A stretch of 64,000 nt of DNA from NCBI GenBank assembly GCA_947179155.2, contig OX359264.1, positions 60,599,202 through 60,663,201 on the forward strand, read 5' to 3'. The DNA comes from Hedera helix (taxonomy: Eukaryota > Streptophyta > Magnoliopsida > Apiales > Araliaceae). Of the stretch, positions 12,741 to 24,815 are shown in pieces. Numbering within the stretch: the stretch's first letter is position 1; every line of letters begins with the position of its first letter. A model generated the notes under the pieces. That model worked only from the letters and a program-made list of their open reading frames with translations. It was not told the origin of the DNA and searched no databases. The position numbers were made by a program, and so were the translations under genes.

Positions 12741-13365
12741 TTAATTACAAGCCTGATTGGCCTCATGAAACAGTTGGGCTTGAATGGCAGCAGCCTCTTT
12801 GGAGACCAATCCTTGAATCACCATCGTCTTGATTTCCCAACCCGAATACGGGTATCCCTTTCTGGCGTACGAATTCAGCAGCGCCGCCGTCGACTGTTTC
12901 ACCAGCCGCGCGAACTCGTTCTCTCCGTCGTCGTTCCTCGCCGTCGCTTCCAGCAGCGTCAGATCGTATCTGTACCGTTCGTAGGCCCTCGACCCAAACA
13001 CCTTAGATACCGTCGATTCCTGTGGGACCATCCTCGGCCATGACTCTCTCCTGCTGCTCCAATACCTGTTCGAATGAAGATACGTGCATCAACACTGAGT
13101 TGACTCGGACGAGTTACATGAAACGGAAATTTTAGAACCAACGTATGCATCAAAATAAAGTTATTTCACAAAATTATATATATAGTACTAGAATATCATA
13201 TTATTATAATTACTGGGGAGTGCATCTTCCTCTGGTTCTTGTGTAAACAAACCCCGGCCTTATCTTCCGGCCAGCTGCTTCCGTTGTTGATACTGCTGCT
13301 GCAAAGCAAACAAGAAAAAAAAGAACGAGTCGACTCAGTTGCGAAGAAGAAAAAGAAACCTCCAT
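12741..13365 (-). CDS. Small secreted plant protein of unknown function, two exons
   Basis: Minus-strand exon 1 is 13365-13214 and exon 2 is 13065-12741, with a GT-AG intron of 148 bases; the join splits a Gln codon and gives 158 residues in one frame. Exon 1 encodes a clear signal peptide (MEVSFSSSQLS, then RLVLFFLVCFAAAVS), so the mature protein should enter the secretory path. The mature part is basic at the start (GRKIRPGFVYTRTRGRC), then YWSSRRESWPRM, VFGSRAYERYRYD and an Ala-rich helical tail ending QACN. Cys48 and Cys157 are the only cysteines after the signal and may pair. I recall similar plant proteins but no assigned function. Both exons lack stops and the splice sites are clean, so it is probably a working gene. 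Confidence 0.75.
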
Positions 13366-14319
13366 TAATCCTTACAATTAACCCTTCATTTTCACTTGAG
13401 TTTCAGATAGTAGTAGAAGCTCTATGTGTTACGCCATTAAATTTGGGATCTGAGATCTCACCCTCTTTTACTGGCTTCTGTTGCACAAAGTTTCACTTAT
13501 TTATTTATGCACTGATGTTGCTTCGTTGAGTGTGCGATTTTGAATTGAGATTGTCTTTTTCTTGAAACAACCGTCTTAATTTTTTTCCTTATTTGACATA
13601 TTTACCCCTCTTTTACAAATTTAAATTTTTTATTTATTTAATATTTATTATAAAAATAAATTATAAAATTTAAACGCAGCACATTATAAATAATAAAAAT
13701 TTCAAATATATATTACAATACACTTAAGAGTTAAATCATTACAAATCAAAAACGAACAAACTTAATTCAAAAGTAAAAATCACTACTAGTCGGCAGTGTC
13801 CTGGTTCTAATCATCTTCCCCCCACCCACCATACGGCTTATTACTGTTATCTCCCGGACCAAGGTAACAAGAGATTTGAAAGGGGACCCAAAATCAACCG
13901 CCACATGTTTAATCCCTTCTCAACTCCATTTTTTCAACAACATAATGATATAAATGAGTTCGGGTTATTTGGCCATATCATCCCCCACATGTTTAGTGTC
14001 TTCTCACTTGTTAACATTTTAAATATTTTTTTTTTAAAAGAGTAAAAAGATTATAGTACGTACGTGATTTCAATTGTGGTTGTGTTAAATTAAATATTTT
14101 AGTTTAGTGTAACAAGAGGTTAAGAAAATATTCCCAATAAGTTTTCATATTTTATTGTGAAAAATCGAGCATGGGTGTTGATTAATTAACTAAGATTGGA
14201 AAGTGCTAATCCGGAGCTTCATCCACTTAAGTTTTCAAATTAAAATTAGGTTTAGATGTGTATATCGGATCTTCGGACGTGTATCTTTATGTTTGTATTA
14301 TATTTTCTGTATATGTGTC

Positions 14320-14350
<31 letters not shown>

Positions 14351-14590
14351 GAAATCTATACAATATGCTCAATTTCTTCAAATATGTTGAGAAATAAATG
14401 CACACATTCTCATGATTTAAACACTCAAACCAGTTACGCATTTGACAGAAAAGAATGAATCAAAATAACATGAAAAACCGGTAGCTTAAATCAAAGAAAT
14501 CCTAGCTAATTAATATTCTTGAGAATGATGAATTGGTCAAGGTGGGTTGGTTTAACTGAATGAATATCTATATAAAGCAATTTTTTTTTT
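13366..14590. other. Intergenic region
   Basis: AT-rich spacer with no gene recognised. A short (TA)n(CA)n microsatellite lies at about 14321-14348. Confidence 0.4.
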
Positions 14591-15805
14591 GTCAGTAGCA
14601 TCCTCGATGCTTAACACTATCTTACCAGGTTCCCTAATATGAAATGAATTTCTGACCCTCTCTCATTTTGTACCAATATCCGGTACGAGCAATCGTATTC
14701 CTCCTTGTAGCGGCTCACCTCATATCCAACCACAGTCATGTCCCCAAACACCGCCCTGCTCGTTTGAAAATAATAATAATAATAATCTCTATACGGCCTC
14801 ACGAAGACGAACTTGCTTTTGGTCCTTTGTGTTGAGAGATACAGCTGTAGTGCATGGAATGCCAAAAGCCATATTGGAACATTTATAAATACCTGTTTAA
14901 ATCCATAAAAATTCTTTATTTATTATTGATAGGAATAATACTACCCCATCGTGTAGCTCCACTTAAGGAAAATATTTAAATTAAAAAAAAAAAAAACAGA
15001 TGCCTTAGTATACTAGTCCAATAAAGCACTTACATTTCTGAAGATGATTCCAGGATAATATTCTTGAAGCAGAGAGAAGATTTTCTTGCTTAAGTTTACT
15101 AGTTCCTTCACGGCCGGAGCAGGGGGCGTGCTTCAAATCTACAATCCGAACACTAGAATTTGCACCCCCGGGTTTAAAATCAAGCATTTGGATACACTTT
15201 TCTATGAAATATATGTTCCACCTTAGGAACTCCTCACATTTCTCCTCCGTTCCAAATCTTTCCTTAATTCTTCCACCTTAGGAACTCCTCACAGTTTTCC
15301 TCTGTTCCAAATCTTTCCTTGTATAAGTCGTTCTTCTTACAAGCCTTGTACACAATGTACCATAAAGGGTGCCCTTTCTTGTCCTTACTGTCTATAAATC
15401 CCACTTTTCCAAGATCATAACCCAAATTTTCCTCAAAGATTTTCGTCAATTTCCATCTCCCTTCTCCATTTCAATGTTTTTCGGAGCAGATTGAAGGCCT
15501 CGTAGGCCTTCAAATCCTTAATTTTCAAGAATTTGATCAGAACAACATCAGTGGCCTCATGGCCTTTACTAGACTATAAAGGGACTCCCCAAAGGGTAAG
15601 ATTTCGAAGATTTTCGTTTTCGTTTTCATTTTCTTTCTCTTTCCCAAACATGTAATGTCTGATAATTGCATCTTCCACTAGGCACCTAAATTCAAGCAAA
15701 GACTTCTTTCTTGAATATTTTGTCTCCAAAGGAATTGGGCTTTCTTCTCCTTGACAGTCCTTGTTCATTTTCTTGTTCACTACACAATTTTGCTTCCTCC
15801 GGCAT
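14591..15805 (-). pseudogene. Patellin-like (CRAL-TRIO/GOLD) pseudogene
   Basis: Read on the minus strand in several frames: KKSLLEFRCLVEDAI, NLTLWGVPL, then DVVLIKFLKIKDLKAYEAF, NLLRKTLKWRREMEID, then FEENLGYDLGKVGFID, RIVDLKHAPCSG, LAFHALQLYLSTQRTK, and the GOLD end DMTVVGYEVS and REPGKIVLSIEDATD. This is the order of a plant patellin (phosphoinositide-binding Sec14-like protein of membrane traffic and cell-plate formation). Lesions: TAG after GVPL, one extra base before KIFEENL, a tandem duplication of about 62 bp at 15220-15310, a frame change after LKQEN, and loss of much of the GOLD domain, replaced in part by a (TAT)n stretch near 14770. Clearly non-functional; the parent copy should be elsewhere. 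Confidence 0.8.
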
Positions 15806-16359
15806 TTTGATTAATTGGTGAGTTTTCCAGCTGCCGGAGTTTGTACTTGCCCGAAAGCGCAGGTGGTCGGAGATGATGAAGGAGAGGAGTTTTCAAAGAG
15901 ATGTTTTCAAGTGGCTGGTTCAAGGGTCAGCACCAAAGACTTCGTATACTAACCTTAGTTTAGGTGGCGCTAAATTTGGGGTCTTGTTTTCACTGATGTA
16001 TGTATGAAAATTGAGAAACTTTTTGGCCAATCATATTGAGTTGAAAATATGAAATTAGGGGATTATAGATAAAGCATGCCATTTGTTTAAAGATATAACA
16101 TAAAATGTCATTGATTTAACAAAGGACAAATCTTTTACCAATTATTAAAAGAACCTTTTTTGTTTTTCCTTCTAATTAAACATTTTCCACCCAACAAGAA
16201 AAGAACTAAATACATAAAAAAAAAAGAATTATGTCTCACTTCATGTGTACTCGATATTTGTCCCACTCATAAATGCCAATTTTGTGGACAACTCTTCCAG
16301 CCTTGGGCATTCCAACCCACAAAATTGTGCTTCCAGTTTTCATCAAAAAGGTAAAAGGA
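15806..16359. other. Intergenic region
   Basis: No gene recognised. The first part may include the former 5' UTR of the patellin pseudogene. Confidence 0.3.
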
Positions 16360-16960
16360 GTTGTTGGGGTATGGCCTAAGGCCCAAAAAATCCAGCCCGG
16401 GCCACGAGAGTATGGGGGACCCACTACCATGGCGACCCATGTACTCGCCAAGCCTTTAGAGCTCGAGGCCCACAACCAAGGTGGTCCGTGCACACGCCAG
16501 GCAAGTAGGAGTCAAACTTGCAGCCAAGGATCCCATTGATCGCATAGTTTGATAAAATTGGATAGCGTGGGTAAGGTTCCTCGAGAGTCGCCTGTGGATG
16601 GGATGTGCCAATAAGACACATCCCACTATGCAAATACTCTTATAAAAGAAATCATGCGACGGGCATGTAAAGGGTTAGACTCTCACACTTCTAGTTGATA
16701 TATTGGTTAATATTTTATCTTTCTGAACTATATACTGACACTCACGTCGGAGACATTTGACAGTGGAATAACCCTATTGTCTACTGCAAGAATGTGTTGT
16801 GCAAGATTGGTGGGACTAGTGGAGCACTAGAGGCCCGCACCCGAAGGAGAGAAGAGTCATCCACGTTCCAACACGACAGTCATGGAACATTCTCTCGTAT
16901 GGTGGAATGAGGACCAACGAAAAGAAAAACTTTTGCTTTCTTTATTCTTTCTAAATCCAG
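16360..16960. repeat. Possible decayed LTR retrotransposon fragment
   Basis: The GC content rises here against the neighbouring DNA. The stretch TCTGAACTATATACTGACACTCACGTCGGAG (about 16720-16752; ends quoted only as context) resembles the U5-side sequence of plant Tat/Ogre-type gypsy LTRs. No TG/CA ends or duplication were found, so this is a weak call. Confidence 0.3.
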
Positions 16961-17335
16961 TCTGCCTACAATGAATTCAGGGTGGTATTGAAGTTACAGA
17001 TGCAAAAATTTGCACCAAAACTGCACCGTGGAAAGGATTATTTTCCTTTACATAACTATATAAATAAACGGGCACTCACAGAGAGACCATAATCGTGAAT
17101 CCACATTCTTTTAAGTGAATGGAACAAGAACCAAACTTGCTACTTTTCACCTGTCTTGTACATCTGCTATCTTCTCTTCAAAATAAATCTGAACATCTGC
17201 TGCTATCTCATTAAAGTTAATTAATCTTGATATGTGGTCAGGTTGTTCTCGAGCAGCCGAACCTTTCAAGTGTGTCGAAAGAAAATGAATAAAGTAAGAT
17301 CGAAGATGAACAAATTGACCTTCTATCAGAATCCC
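16961..17335. other. Spacer before SMC1 pseudogene
   Basis: No gene recognised. Minus-strand reading toward the SMC1 remnant loses similarity in this stretch. Confidence 0.3.
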
Positions 17336-18406
17336 TGTGAACCCCAACCAAAGCTTCAGCCTCGTCATAAAAGCTATCCTTCAGAGAAATCACAATAGTC
17401 TGTAAACCGCTTGCTCCGTCATTATCCTGATTAACCCGGGCTCCTTTTCATGATTTTGATCGAATAAATCCAGCAACCTTAGCAACATTCAAATTATCTA
17501 AGGCGGCATCCACCTCATCCAATATAAAGAAAGGCGAGGGCTTATAACTGAAAATTCCATGGCTGGAAGTGATAGCGCCGTTAGTTCTTCAAAAATAACA
17601 TGTGCAACTAAAACTATAGTAGCCTACCAAGTCACTGGATATCCATGCTGTTACGATTAAGAACTCAAACAAACGTTGTTGTAGTATTACCATAAAAGTT
17701 ACAGAAAGTGGTGTACACATAAACTTGAAAACCCACAATTTAAACTGGGAATCAACAAACAAGGAATATCACATTTAATCGAATAAAGGCTGAGAATCTA
17801 CCAACCCTCAAACAAGTAGGAATCCTTGCAGTTACAGATATGGTTAAACAAAATCAACCGCCATCTCATGCCCGTGCACAGACACTTTCAAGCTTAACCC
17901 AAAACAGGTAACACATTCTCTTTACGTACGTACCTTAAATGGAGTATAGACTGTATAGTAATGCAAGTGCAGAGAGAGAGAGACTGGATATTATATTGCT
18001 CTACAACTTAATCCTAATGAGGAAACAGTTACGAGGTTAACTTATAATTCAAATTGTGACCATGTCTCAAGGTAAATAAATTCGTCATGAATTTTTTTAA
18101 AAAATGCCTTGCTATACAACATCTGATCGAGCTAGGTTCTACTACACACCTGTTGATGGAGAAGAGTAATGCAAGTGCCGCAACAGTCTTCTCACCACCA
18201 GATAGCTGTTCCATATCACGGAAGCGCTTCATTGGGGGCACAGCAGTGTATTTGATGCCATTTAAAAATGGCTCATCCGATCCTCATTATCTAAGTTCAG
18301 ATACGCAGTCCCACCCAGTGGGTGTGAATTCCTCTTCGTTACATGTTTGTAAATTTGGCCAATATTACCACAGATATGGTTGAAAGCTTCCATAAATAAT
18401 TCGTAC
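17336..18406 (-). pseudogene. SMC1: SMC1 cohesin ATPase 3'-end pseudogene
   Basis: Minus-strand pieces match the C-terminal head domain of the cohesin subunit SMC1. Exon A (18406-18150) reads YELFMEAFNHI, THR-type HPLGGTAYLN, then KYTAVPPMKRFRDMEQ and the ABC signature LSGGEKTVAALALLFSI. Exon B (17547 down) reads SYKPSPFFILDEVDAALDN (Walker B) and GLQTIVISLKDSFYDEAEA. The 602-bp intron between them still has GT-AG borders. A 5-base insertion (CGGAT) after LDNED breaks exon A, and TGA replaces the Cys codon after IRSKS (17450-17448). Upstream coding sequence is absent and the C-terminus decays after GVHRDSD. With an intron retained it is a genomic-segment copy, not a retrocopy. Confidence 0.85.
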
Positions 18407-19871
18407 CTGCAATAAAGCTTCAACTAAATTTAAGATGTCCTCGATTTTGCCATCATAATTCCATTATTATGCCACCATAACTAAACTAACAACTTGTTAT
18501 TTATAGGGGGTAAACATGAAACAAAAAAATATGTCCTTACTATTTACACATTTTGTAAATGTTGACTCCTTTGGTGAAACTGAGGGAGTAAAACTTTTTC
18601 TTTTATCCAAATTATAATAACAACAACAATAATAAAGCATAATTACGTGGATGCTACACAAACTTTCAATTTCTGACACTAAGTAAACAATTTTTTGCTT
18701 AAATTCGACCGACCTCAAGCTTCTCACGCTCAGAATGTCTCGTGTTTAGCTGATGAGATCAACTTAGTTGAGTACTGAAATCAAAAATAGGGCATTAATC
18801 ATAATTCACACTACGTACTTTATTCACTTTGCTGTACAAAATTTAAGCTCTTTCTGAGCTACCTGAAGCTAAAAGAAATCTACTTCTGCAACCAAGCAAT
18901 TAAAAGTATTATCCAGTATCCATGTAACTACATGCATCATAGTTTCAACAGAACCTGATATAACTAAACTTCTTATATGCACGTTCAAATAAAAATATAC
19001 TTAAAATCAGGTTGGTACGAGTCCCCAATAAAAAAAAGCAATATATTTATGAGTTATAATTTTATTTTATAATAAATAATACAATTTTTGAAGTTTAATT
19101 TATGTTTAAAATAATTTGAAAAAAATAATAATAAAAGTTAAGAATATATTAACCGAAACAGACTGTGGGATTGGCCGTGTTATATACTCTCAAAACTCTT
19201 ACTATTTTCGTATAAAATTAAATTAATTATATAATTAAAGAATCTTCTTTTAAACATTAAAACTCTGTTATTGTTTGGATTTTAAATGGATCTATTTAAT
19301 TAAAAATAATAATGTTATGACTTACTATTTTTAAACATTTTTTTCTATAATTAAAAATTCTATTATGTACATAATTTTTTATTTTATTTTTTTGACAATA
19401 CACTAGAACAAGAACAAAGAATAATTTTAATTAATAAATAAATTGAATTACAAAAATACTATAATCGAGATGATACCTCTTTCGGAAACTTGAGATTATA
19501 TATATTTCTCCTGAATCCTTTTTCATGCTCTTCTAAAATTATCTATAAACTTGAATTCTAATAATATAAATCCTCGTAACAAAAAAAAAAAACACATTAA
19601 AACTCTAATCAAAACTCCTGAAATTATAGCCCCGTTACTTCTCTCAATATCTAATAATTTAATTTTTATTTTTATTTTTATTTTTTAAATGTAATTTTTC
19701 TATCTGTAACTAATTTTAAAAAGCTCAACTCGTTCAATCCTTGCTTTACAGTTTACACGCTGCTGGGCGCTGGTAAAGTTAAAAAACACAAAGCATAAGC
19801 CAAATAGGAACAAGGGTTTAAGCCGAAGTTTGGCCCTCTGGTTACCAATTTTCCGATACACCCACCTTGCA
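18407..19871. other. Intergenic region
   Basis: AT-rich with many homopolymers; no gene recognised. The last 150 bases are the likely promoter/5' UTR of the S26-like gene starting at 19872. Confidence 0.4.
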
Positions 19872-22800
19872 ATGGCTTCTCTCTCCACTTGGGTCCGCTA
19901 CATAGCTCAAAAAATCGAGTATTCTGTTTCCGTCGGTTGGAAGGTCTTCTTACATCTCTCTATGTATTTGTGAATATATAATATTTTTGCTCTATTTGGA
20001 TGGGTTTTCTGATTGGTTCTTGTTTATTTTATTTTATTTTTCACACGATTAGCAATTATATTCATCAAATGTTTTTCTTTTGTTTAATTTCAAGCGATTT
20101 TCCTAGAATGATGGGATTGATGGGGTTTATGTACAAAGGGGTTAATGGGTCTAACTGAATTTGCATAAATGGTTTTTAAAAAAATAAAAATTGGTTAGTT
20201 CAAAGTTAGGTGAAGAAAAGATTTTATTTTTTCTTTATGTTCTGTATTTCTTTTTTGATGAATGTGTCAGCATTGAATTTTTTGCCCATATTGCATATTT
20301 TATTGAGGTTTATATTCACTGATATGATGAATATTTGTTTTGTTTACTCTTATCATATTCATGGATATTGCAAGAATTTGCTGCTTTTGCCATTACTTTT
20401 ATCTGCAAGTGAGATATGGGAACTTTCCCTTTTCTTTTCCTTTGTTGATTATGTGAAAACTTAATGTTGAATTGTTGATTAAGCTAAATTGTGACAATAA
20501 GACCACTGCTCCCTCTTATTCTTTAAGACGTCTTAGTATTATTTCTTAAATTCTTATCCGTGAATTTCCATGAGTTGGTGTAATATTTGTACTGAGCATT
20601 TTGCTGTTCTTTCCACCAACCAACTCTTCTTCCATGAATGGCCTTCACCTCGTCTCATCAAACTCCTTGATCTCTTCCAACACTCTTGAAATCCCATACA
20701 TCATATTACCAAGCACCCCGTATTCCACATTTTCAAATCTTCCTCAAGTGATTTCAGTTTCGATGCCAACATGAGACTTCTTTTAGGCTCATCATATATC
20801 TTTTTTCCAACTTCACTAAGCATGCTCACCTACATAATTATATTGTTTATGTAGTTCTTTTATGGTTTGTATTGAAGAATAGTAAAAGTTTGAATTGTGA
20901 CTGATCAAAAAAAGAAAAAAGAATAGAAAAAAGAAAAGGTTTAAATTGTATACAAAACTTGAGGCAGCCATGCCTTGCCTGCCCTTTCCACAAGTAGAAG
21001 TTATTAAATCATTGCCATCTCGCACTTGGAATCGTGACAATTGGCTTTAGAGTGGCAGGCAGTGTTCTGGTTTTGGCCATTCTGTTACCTACAGCATTCT
21101 TGGTATTACTCTTGAACCTAAAAGCCAGAGTAGGACGTCGAGGGTGGTTGCAGCAGCTAGCTCAGCTTAATGACTCTGTAACCCCACTTTGCATTTGAAG
21201 GACCTTCAGAGATTCAGTGGGCCATAATGAGTAAATCTGTAAATTAAGAATTCGAGTGGGGAATATTGCGACATTCCAAACCCATCTCATAATGAAAGTG
21301 TGCTAAGAAATAGTTTATATTTCGTAGAAGAGTTCAGGACAACCATTACTAACAACAGGCAACAAGAATTTTGGAATTTGGATTATGATGGCAGGTTTGC
21401 TCCTTCAAAGTATGTTAATCCAGTAAGTTTATGGGCTTTGGTTGTGACATGTTTCTTCCTATACCTCTTGTTCTTTAATTATGCTTATCTATTGTGACTT
21501 TTCTTCTATGCCAATAAAATGGTTAATGCCTTAGTAGTGGTGATTGGTGAATGTAGATGTATAATCTTCATATCTGTTATCCTAACTGAACGATTATTAC
21601 TACACAGAGCTATGAAGGAGGCCATATAACAGAAACTGAATTTCATAATATTGCATGTAAAAACTTCTTTCTTGGCAAATTGACGTACTTGCATTGGAAC
21701 AAAGGGCAGGAGATGGTCCCAACAATACCAGAGCAGGGTGGCACTCTTCTTGTTCGAAAACTGCCAGCAGCAGATCAGACGTAAGTTTCTGCAACAGGTT
21801 GAAAATTTAGGTTTCCTGTGACAATTGATACATCTTTTAAATTATGAAGATGGTTGGTTTGCAATGGTAGTATCATATATTAAACCTAGATTGTGATTTC
21901 ATCTGATTGGTGGAAGTTTAGTGTTGACCTTCGCCATATTATCAGTATGTGGATCCTAATTGATCAAAGCTGATGTTGGTTATAGGTAACAGGTAATACC
22001 CAACTGAATTTGTAACTAGTTTACGTTGTGCATAAGTTTAATATCTGTGTGCAAATATATCTAATGTGTTCGTGTTTATGACCTTACTATTAAAATCAGA
22101 AGCAGGAATTATTACTTGATTCCAATTCAATTCCTTATTTTAATCACTTTTTGGTGGTGATGTAGTCAATGTGATTGTTTGTGCATGTGCGTTTATACCT
22201 TTAGCATTGATAGGCATGTTTTTGTTGGAGATGTTGTGATCGTGAAGGACCCTGAAAAGTCTGAGAATCATCTGGTTCGTAAATTGGCTGCTGTTGAAGG
22301 GTATAAAATGTTATCTACCGATGAAAAGGATGAGCCTTTTGTTCTTGAAAAGGATCAGTGCTGGGTGTTAGCAGACAATGAAGATTTAAATCCCAAGGTA
22401 TATTCCGTTTTCTTATTTGAAAGTTCACACTATCACACTAGGTAGAGAAATAAATTTATGGGGAGCATTTTTTAAATAGCTTATTTTAGTTGCATTTTTA
22501 TATTTCCCCATCTTTTATCCTCCACTTGTAGACATTTTCATCTTGAAGTCTAGTAGACACGTATACACTTACTCCTAACATCTCTTGAATAATGAGGTAC
22601 TGGAATTCTGGCATACATTAGATTATAGTTGTATTGAAACAAGATAGTAATCATTTAAATATTTGAAGTGTTAGAAACTTAGAATATAAAGGTATAAAAA
22701 TCAATGAAAAACTTAAAATGAAGCAACTTTGGTAGATATGAAGATGTTTCAATGAGAAAAAATGGGGTCCAATATTGAATTATTGAAAGTAGCAGGAGCA

Positions 22801-23276
22801 ACTCGGTAATCTACCTTCATATCCTACCCTCTAACAACAATCAGAAAATCACTTGTATAAATTCTAGTCTTCTACCTAGTCCAAAATATCACTTTCTGAT
22901 ATAAGAACACCAGCCAGGAAAAGAAAATATTATTTGCCATGTGGAAAAAGATCTTGCTGATGATCTTCTATTTTCCTTTCCCTCTATTCAATTGCAGGAA
23001 ACCAAGGACAGCCGAATATTTGGCCCTGTTCCCATGACAGACATAGTTGGCAGAGTCATATATTGCCTGCGAACAGCAGTGGATCATGGTCCTGTGAGGA
23101 ACAGGTGATATGTAAAATTGAATATAAACTCGGCTGTTTATACTGTATATTAATAAGATCGTTATGATGATTAATTTGTATGTTACTGTACCAGTCAGAA
23201 GAGCATGCGTATGGATTCACCTATATTGGAAGTTGAACTGGATGTTGATGAGATGGCTAAAAATCACAAAGCATAG
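19872..23276 (+). CDS. S26-family signal-peptidase-like protein
   Basis: Exons 19872-19943, 21608-21780, 22205-22397, 22998-23104 and 23195-23276 join into 209 codons including the stop. The first intron (1.66 kb) has a weak donor (AAG/gtcttc); the others are ordinary. The protein starts MASLSTWVRYIAQKIEYS, and resembles the plant peptidase S24/S26 group that includes Arabidopsis At1g06200 and the mitochondrial inner-membrane proteases. Box-like segments are present: QEMVPTI (residues 58-64), VFVGDVVIVKDP, HLVRKLAAVEG, CWVLADNED and DSRIFGPV. In active enzymes the first has a catalytic Ser (SMxPT) and the third a catalytic Lys; here Glu59 replaces Ser and Arg seems to replace Lys. Related plant proteins share the Glu as I recall, so the product may be a conserved non-peptidase. 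No stop or frame lesion is seen. Confidence 0.85.
20630..20830 (-). mobile_element. LINE fragment in intron 1
   Basis: The minus strand reads SLMLASKLKSLEEDLKMWN and, after a stop, ECWKRSRSLMRR. This resembles the linker between endonuclease and reverse transcriptase of plant L1-type LINEs (KLKxLKxDLKxWN). It is short, broken and lies antisense to the host gene. Confidence 0.4.
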
Positions 23277-23802
23277 ATTATGCTCACTAAGAAGCAGCTC
23301 TGACTTGGTATGTATTAATGTATGTACTTTTTTTTGTGACCCCTTTTCCTCACTAGAACGCTTCTTTACGTACCAAAGATTCTATAAAATAAAAGGTTTA
23401 ATAAATTATTTTGTTATGTGAGTGTGACAATGAGTATTTATTGTTTCCTTGACCAGGCATCGTGATCTGCATTGTTGGGTATCAATGTATCATTCACCAT
23501 CTCTCACATTGTAACACATGAAGTGCTATGTATTGAATATTTGGTTTATCTGTAGTTAACATTGTCTGCAAGAATCTAGTACTAGTATAAAATTAGCACC
23601 AGAGAGCTTGAATGGAATTCTGGATGCTTATCTCGGATTATAGACTTGCATCTATTGCTATCATTTCTCCGCTAGAGTTCATCCCACACTATTTCTTTCG
23701 TCCTCTGGTGTATATCAGCTTCTGTTATGGTGATCTTACTGGTTTTCATCATAAACTGCACCTTCTACTTGCCATGCTTCTCTCGGAAGTGCTTTTATTC
23801 CC

Positions 23803-23952
23803 AAATCTTTACGAGTAAAAGCACTTGTTATTCGAACATTTTGAATTAAAAGTATTTTTTGCAAACCACACTTGACCAAATCTTTATGAATAAAAACACT
23901 TGTTGTTCGAACATTTTGAATTAAAAATATTTCTTGCAAACCACAGTTGACC
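23803..23952. repeat. Tandem duplication, 2 x 75 bp
   Basis: Two adjacent copies of a 75-base unit, each starting AAATCTTTA and ending near GACC, differ at about ten positions. The unit is a multiple of three, so one minus-strand frame reads a 25-residue repeat, but there is no sign that it is translated. Confidence 0.8.
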
Positions 23953-24724
23953 TGTGGCATATTGTGCATATGTATGCATCTGTGACTCAAACAGTACGAG
24001 ATTATATCTATTTGCGCTCAAGTTTTAATGTCTAGGATGAATTGATTTCGTTATCATTTATCAGGAGAAAACGGAAGGAAAAGAGAAACTAATGACTAAC
24101 CTTGAAAAATTAATGAATTATTGAAAGATTGTGAAAATAATACAACTATTTGTCTACATTTTCTGTTACAGTAATGTAAGAAGATAGAAGATGTAGTGTC
24201 AAGTTTATGTAAAATGGCACGGTTACTTTTCTCCATGACAGAGCAAGTAGGCCTTACCGCAGGTAAAGAAGTCTTGATTTAACTAACCACCACTAGATAG
24301 AAAATGATTTAATTGAATGAGTAACACGCAAACAACCCAGCTTATTCAATTGCGACAGAGCCCGAAAGTCTCACGGTGTATCCTATCAAAGAGCGCATTC
24401 CTTTCACATTTAAGATGTAAATAATATTTTGTGTTTCTTGGAAAATGTGTTGAGTAATAATATTTAATGTATAATATCATAACTATAAACATGTTTTTTT
24501 TAACATGTAATATACGTAATTAATCCTTGAATATTTTTTTTAATATAAAATGTTATAATATGTTTTCCTTGATTGCACTTGTGCGGATTTTGTTAAACGG
24601 GCATTATTTCCACTTCACATAGTTTACCCTCACAGGAAAGTATGACCTACTTAATTTTCATATGAGAGAGTATCATGTGAAAATATGAAAAAGATATAAA
24701 AATATCGGTTTCCTTTTACTAAAG

Positions 24725-24815
24725 TTGAGTAGCAGTATCATCTACGCCTAGCAATCGGGCGGACTAAGTGACCAGTGTTCGATCACCATGGGTACGCTCC
24801 CAGGCCCCAGCTAAC
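24725..24815 (+). mobile_element. Possible tRNA-derived SINE remnant
   Basis: Contains a B-box-like GTGTTCGATCACC (about 24775-24787) downstream of AGTAGCAGTATCATC and a GGGCGGACTAAGTGACC stretch. The arrangement recalls the internal pol III promoter of plant SINEs, but ends and tail are not clear. Confidence 0.3.

Noticed and set aside
12765..13043. Plus-strand open frame opposite the secreted-protein gene
   Set aside because: Antisense shadow of a well-supported minus-strand exon.
16236..16633. Overlapping short frames with Pro/Gly-rich products
   Set aside because: They lie in a GC-richer likely LTR fragment and show no domain.
21056..21300. GC-richer stretch in intron 1 of the S26-like gene as an extra exon
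   Set aside because: The five-exon model is already complete and in frame; this stretch has stops and no matching splice phase.
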